From Synergistaceae bacterium (lineage in GTDB: Bacteria; Synergistota; Synergistia; Synergistales; Aminobacteriaceae): a DNA stretch of 9,268 nucleotides. Below the pieces are notes generated by a model. It worked only from the letters and a program-made list of their open reading frames with translations. It did not search any database and was not told the origin of the DNA. The DNA lies in assembly GCA_017447325.1 (NCBI GenBank), contig JAFSNU010000016.1:1-9268 (forward strand), written 5' to 3'. Below, one piece after another: positions 6,261 to 9,268 of this stretch; within the stretch, counting starts at the first letter, position 1, and every line of letters begins with the position of its first letter. The position numbers and the translations under genes were made by a program.

Positions 6261-7265
6261 ATGCGTAAGAAAATTTTTGCGGCCTTAGGCTTAATAATTC
6301 TAATTCTGGCTTTATATTTAATATTTAATAATAAATTAACGAGTGTCACGCGCTCGGGCTTGGCCATGAATACTTTAATCAGAATTACGCTCGAGAGCTT
6401 TAATAAGAGCGAGGCTGATTTAAATAAAATTCTTGACGATGCTTTTGATTATATAAAATTATTTGAAAGTCAGGTATCTTTATATGATGCTAACTCGCAG
6501 CTTAATAAGATAAATAATATGGCCGGCGTTGAGCCTGTCAAAGTTTCGAGCGATGTAATAGAGCTTGTAGCAAAATCTATAGAGATAAGTAATTTGACTG
6601 GTAAAATTTTTAATCCGTTGATAGGGCCGTTGACTAAATTATGGAAGATAAATCAAGTTGATAAAAATGATTTTAAATTGCCTGAGCCCGCGAGCATTGA
6701 TCAAGCTTTAGAATTTTTAGATATAAATATTATAAGCTTGGATTTAGCTAATCAGGAAATTTATTTGAACAAGGCCGGAGCGGTGTTAGACTTCGGCGGA
6801 ATTGCAAAGGGCTACGCGTCGCGGAAGCTCGCCGATAAATTTTCGAGCTTGGGAATTGAACGCGCGTTAATAGACTTGGGCGGCAATATTCAAGTTGTCG
6901 GCTCTGACTGGAATATTGGAATTAGAGATCCGTTAGATAAAGATAAAATTGCGCTGAAGATTAAAGTTAATAATCAGGCTGTAATCACGTCAGGAGCATA
7001 CGAGAGATTTAAAATTATTAATGGGATTAAATATTCGCACTTCTTTGATCCCAGAACGGGAATGCCGGTTAAAAATAAGATGCTGTCAGCAAGTTTAATA
7101 ATTGAGGACGGCGCGCTTGCCGACGCTCTGGCGACAAGTTTTATGATAATGGGCGATGACGAGGCGCAAAAATTTTTGGCAAGTCATCAGGACTTGAACG
7201 CTATATTAATAATAGAAGAAGATAATAGAATTAAAATTATTGAAGCCGGAAAAATTTTTAGATAA
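6261..7265 (+). CDS. apbE: FAD:protein FMN transferase (ApbE family)
   Basis: ApbE enzymes split FAD and attach FMN to a Ser/Thr of exported proteins, such as Nqr/Rnf subunits and FMN-binding-domain proteins, working on the outer face of the membrane. This 334-residue protein has the family series in order: MNTLIRITL (36-44), GKIFNPLIGPL (114-124), LDFGGIAKGYA (176-186), ALIDLGGNI (202-210), VITSGAYERF (241-250), HFFDPRTGMPV (260-270) and ADALATSFMIMG (287-298). The length is normal. Residues 5-22 form a hydrophobic anchor without a lipobox Cys, so it is probably membrane-anchored rather than a lipoprotein. The start at 6261 follows the lipoprotein gene by 6 nt without an obvious Shine-Dalgarno. 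Its codons are more A/T-rich (TTA, ATA, AAT) than those of nhaC or the dehydratase-family gene. No flavinylation target is in the window, so its partner is elsewhere. Confidence 0.93.
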   Translation: MRKKIFAALGLIILILALYLIFNNKLTSVTRSGLAMNTLIRITLESFNKSEADLNKILDDAFDYIKLFESQVSLYDANSQLNKINNMAGVEPVKVSSDVIELVAKSIEISNLTGKIFNPLIGPLTKLWKINQVDKNDFKLPEPASIDQALEFLDINIISLDLANQEIYLNKAGAVLDFGGIAKGYASRKLADKFSSLGIERALIDLGGNIQVVGSDWNIGIRDPLDKDKIALKIKVNNQAVITSGAYERFKIINGIKYSHFFDPRTGMPVKNKMLSASLIIEDGALADALATSFMIMGDDEAQKFLASHQDLNAILIIEEDNRIKIIEAGKIFR

Positions 7266-7301
7266 TTAATTATAAATTCTTGAAAGGGGAAAATTTTTGA
7301 A

Positions 7302-8030
7302 ATGATATTTGTAATAGGACTTGGCCCGGGCGGAGCGGAGGACATGACGCCGAGGGCGATTGCCGCGCTTGACGGCTGCGATATAATTTGCGGCTACACG
7401 ACTTATATAGATTTAATTAAAGATTTGGATATTTTGAGCGATAAAGATTTGCGTCCTTCAGGAATGAAGCACGAGGCGGAGAGATGTCAGGAAGTTTTGA
7501 AGTTAGCACTTGAAAATCCTGATAAAAATATTGGACTGGTGTCGAGCGGCGACCCCGGCGTTTATGGAATGGCTGGCCTGATGCTTGAGATCGCTGATAA
7601 TAAAGTTGAAGTAGAAATAATCCCGGGCGTGACGGCTGCTAACTCGGCTGCGGCAGTTTTAGGAGCGCCGTTAATGCATGATTTTGCAATTATAAGCCTG
7701 AGCGATTTATTAACGCCGAAAGAATTAATCGAGAAGAGATTAAACGCGGCGGCTGAAGCTGATTTTGTAGTTTGCTTATATAATCCGGCAAGTCACGGCA
7801 GACCTGAGCATTTTAAATGGGCGTGCGATATTTTGCTGAAGCATAAGAGTCCTGAGACTCCGGCGGGCTGGGTGAGCAATATCGGCCGCAAAGATCAAGA
7901 TTATAAAATCATGAGCTTGAAAGAAATTCGGGACGAGAAGCTTGACATGTTCTGCACTGCTATTATAGGCAACTCGCAGACGAAGATTAAAGATAATAAG
8001 ATGATAACGCCTCGGGGCTATTTAAAGTAA
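7302..8030 (+). CDS. cobJ: (cobalt-)precorrin-3B / cobalt-factor III C17-methyltransferase (CobJ/CbiH)
   Basis: This SAM-dependent enzyme methylates C17 and contracts the corrin ring in cobalamin synthesis. The 242-residue length is usual. The tetrapyrrole-methylase motifs are all present: VIGLGPGG (4-11), GCDIICGYTTYIDLI (25-39), GLVSSGDPGVYGMA (78-91), EIIPGVTAANSAAAVLGAP (105-123) with the CobJ-type HDFAIISLSDLLTP following, LYNPAS (159-164), and the terminal TPRGY (236-240). In an anaerobe the early-cobalt pathway is expected, so the activity is more likely CbiH-like, acting on cobalt-factor III; sequence reading alone cannot prove this. It starts at 7302 with GAAAGGGGA at 7282-7290, one of the few clear Shine-Dalgarno sites inside this gene run. 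The next gene starts 6 nt after its stop. Confidence 0.95.
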   Translation: MIFVIGLGPGGAEDMTPRAIAALDGCDIICGYTTYIDLIKDLDILSDKDLRPSGMKHEAERCQEVLKLALENPDKNIGLVSSGDPGVYGMAGLMLEIADNKVEVEIIPGVTAANSAAAVLGAPLMHDFAIISLSDLLTPKELIEKRLNAAAEADFVVCLYNPASHGRPEHFKWACDILLKHKSPETPAGWVSNIGRKDQDYKIMSLKEIRDEKLDMFCTAIIGNSQTKIKDNKMITPRGYLK

Positions 8031-8036
8031 ATTAAA

Positions 8037-9268
8037 ATGGGAAAATTATTGATATTCGGAGGCACTACTGAAGCTCGGAAATTATTGGAGCGTTTAGGCT
8101 CGGGACTTGAAATTATTTACTGCGCAGCTACGCAATACGGCGCGGAGATCGTGAATGATTTAGCGAGTGAGAATATAAAAATTTTGTCCGGCCGGCTTGA
8201 CGCTGACGGTATGCAAAATTTAATTCAGGCTGAAGATGTCGCCTGCGTGATCGACGCGACGCATCCGTATGCAGTTGAAGTCAGCAAAAATATTAAGGCA
8301 GTTTGCGATGAATTAAATTTGCCGTTAATGCGCGTGACGCGTCAGGACGATTTTGATTATGAAAATTTAAAATTAAATCAAGTCAGCTCGGCTCATGAAG
8401 CGGCGGAGTTGTTAAATGACAATAAATTTATTGATAAAAATATTTTATTAGCGACCGGCAGCAAAGAGCTTAAAGAATTTATAAGCGTAAAAAATTATAA
8501 AGAAAGGATTTACGCGCGGGTCTTGCCTGTTGCAAGCGTATTAAAGTCTTGTGAAGAATTAGGCTTTAATGCGTCGCATATAATCGCGATGCAAGGGCCT
8601 TTTAGTTACGAGCTTAATATAGCAATGCTTAAAGCTTATAACTGCGGCGTATTAATAACTAAAGCGACTGGATCGGCCGGCGGCGCGGACGAAAAGATTA
8701 ACGCGGCGCGTGACTTAGGCATTGAAGTTATATTAATTTCGCGGCCTGACTTGGGCGAAGAAATTCACAGCGTTGACGAGGGCGCGGCCTGGGCGAGGAA
8801 AATTTTAAATCTTGAGCGGCCTCCGATGTTCCCGATGTTAATCGACATAGAAGGCCGTGATGTGTTAGTCGTCGGCGGCGGCAAAATTGCTTTGCGGCGC
8901 GTGAAGACTTTATTAAAATGCTGCGCAAGTATCAGAGTTGTCAGTCCTGAATTAAACTCCGGCTTTGAGAGTATTAAAAATAATATAAAAATATTTAAGC
9001 GCAAGTTCGAGATAAAAGATTTGGACAATGCGATGCTTGCGGTCGCTGCTTCTGACGACAGAGAAGCTAATAAATTAGTCGGGCAGGAGGCCAAGGCTCG
9101 CAATATTCCCGTGAGCGTTGCCGACGCGATAGCCGAATGTACGTTTTTCTTCCCTGCGTTAATAGCATCAGGAGCTGCGAGTGTATCAGTGTCAACAGCC
9201 GGAACGTCTTATCACACGACTAAACGCCTTGCTGACAGATTAAGATCTGTCTGGGCGCGTTGGGTAGC
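8037..9268 (+). CDS. cobK: fused (cobalt-)precorrin-6A reductase (CobK/CbiJ) + precorrin-2 dehydrogenase (Met8/CysG-N), 3' end outside window
   Basis: The frame is open from the ATG at 8037 to the window edge, giving 410 codons. Residues 1 to about 255 are a complete CobK/CbiJ: IFGGTTEAR (6-14), DATHPYA (73-79), LATGSKEL (138-145), IIAMQGPFS (182-190) and TKATGSAGGADEKI (208-221). This domain reduces (cobalt-)precorrin-6A with NAD(P)H. From about residue 262 a precorrin-2 dehydrogenase domain begins with PPMFPMLIDIEGRDVLVVGG. Its NAD-binding GGG is at 280-282, and it continues with VSVADAIAECTFFFPALI and STAGTSYHTTKRLADRL. Asp363 aligns with the catalytic Asp104 of Salmonella CysG, and the Ser128 position of CysG holds Thr here. 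This domain would make sirohydrochlorin-type factor II, the feedstock of the early-cobalt pathway. The start lacks a clear Shine-Dalgarno but lies 6 nt after cobJ, suggesting coupled translation. Whether a third domain follows is unknown. Confidence 0.92.
   Translation, partial: MGKLLIFGGTTEARKLLERLGSGLEIIYCAATQYGAEIVNDLASENIKILSGRLDADGMQNLIQAEDVACVIDATHPYAVEVSKNIKAVCDELNLPLMRVTRQDDFDYENLKLNQVSSAHEAAELLNDNKFIDKNILLATGSKELKEFISVKNYKERIYARVLPVASVLKSCEELGFNASHIIAMQGPFSYELNIAMLKAYNCGVLITKATGSAGGADEKINAARDLGIEVILISRPDLGEEIHSVDEGAAWARKILNLERPPMFPMLIDIEGRDVLVVGGGKIALRRVKTLLKCCASIRVVSPELNSGFESIKNNIKIFKRKFEIKDLDNAMLAVAASDDREANKLVGQEAKARNIPVSVADAIAECTFFFPALIASGAASVSVSTAGTSYHTTKRLADRLRSVWARWV

Noticed and set aside
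8728..9103. Minus-strand open frames opposite the cobK fusion
   Set aside because: The plus strand encodes a well-conserved precorrin-2 dehydrogenase domain here, and the antisense frames have low-complexity composition and no start signals.

Overview
The window reads as chromosomal DNA from a strict anaerobe. A host-associated member of the Synergistota is my best guess, from protein style only: a tripartite-tricarboxylate-type (TTT) binding protein beside a DapA-superfamily lyase, an oxygen-sensitive double-cubane/2-hydroxyacyl-CoA dehydratase protein, and a signal-bearing NhaC. Gaps between genes are very AT-rich, full of TTTAAA/AATTT words, while the genes themselves are richer in G+C. 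Every intact gene that ends inside the window stops with TAA. I ran no database search, so the taxonomy is inference.

Layout. (1) Positions 1-1745, minus strand: a DapA/N-acetylneuraminate-lyase-family gene followed by a TTT substrate-binding protein gene that runs off the left edge. Both are damaged: the first third of the lyase gene has several frame breaks and an internal TGA, and the binding protein has a TGA with homologous-looking sequence continuing behind it. Most breaks can be explained as loss of one base from a short homopolymer, so assembly error competes with true pseudogene decay. (2) Positions 1949-3094, plus strand: an intact 2-hydroxyacyl-CoA dehydratase D-like (double-cubane) protein with its own extended -10 promoter; no ATPase activator gene lies beside it. 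(3) Positions 3173-4789, minus strand: an NhaC-family Na+/H+ antiporter, convergent with (2) and sharing a terminator hairpin with it. (4) Positions 4790-5336: a structured gap with no large gene. On the minus strand it holds a promoter with a perfect TTGACA, a strong Shine-Dalgarno with a short ORF, three hairpins and a U-tailed terminator 52 nt before nhaC. This looks like either a small independent transcript or an attenuated nhaC leader. (5) Positions 5337-9268, plus strand: a tightly packed run of a small secreted protein, a probable lipoprotein, an ApbE flavin transferase, CobJ/CbiH, and a fused CobK/CbiJ plus precorrin-2 dehydrogenase (Met8/CysG-N type) that runs off the right edge.

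Functionally, region 1 would take up and cleave an organic acid or sugar acid. Region 3 handles Na+ and pH at the membrane. Region 5 couples corrin-ring synthesis to an unexplained pair of exported proteins and a flavin transferase. The features most worth a second look are the nhaC leader, the clustered frame damage, and the corrin reductase/dehydrogenase fusion.
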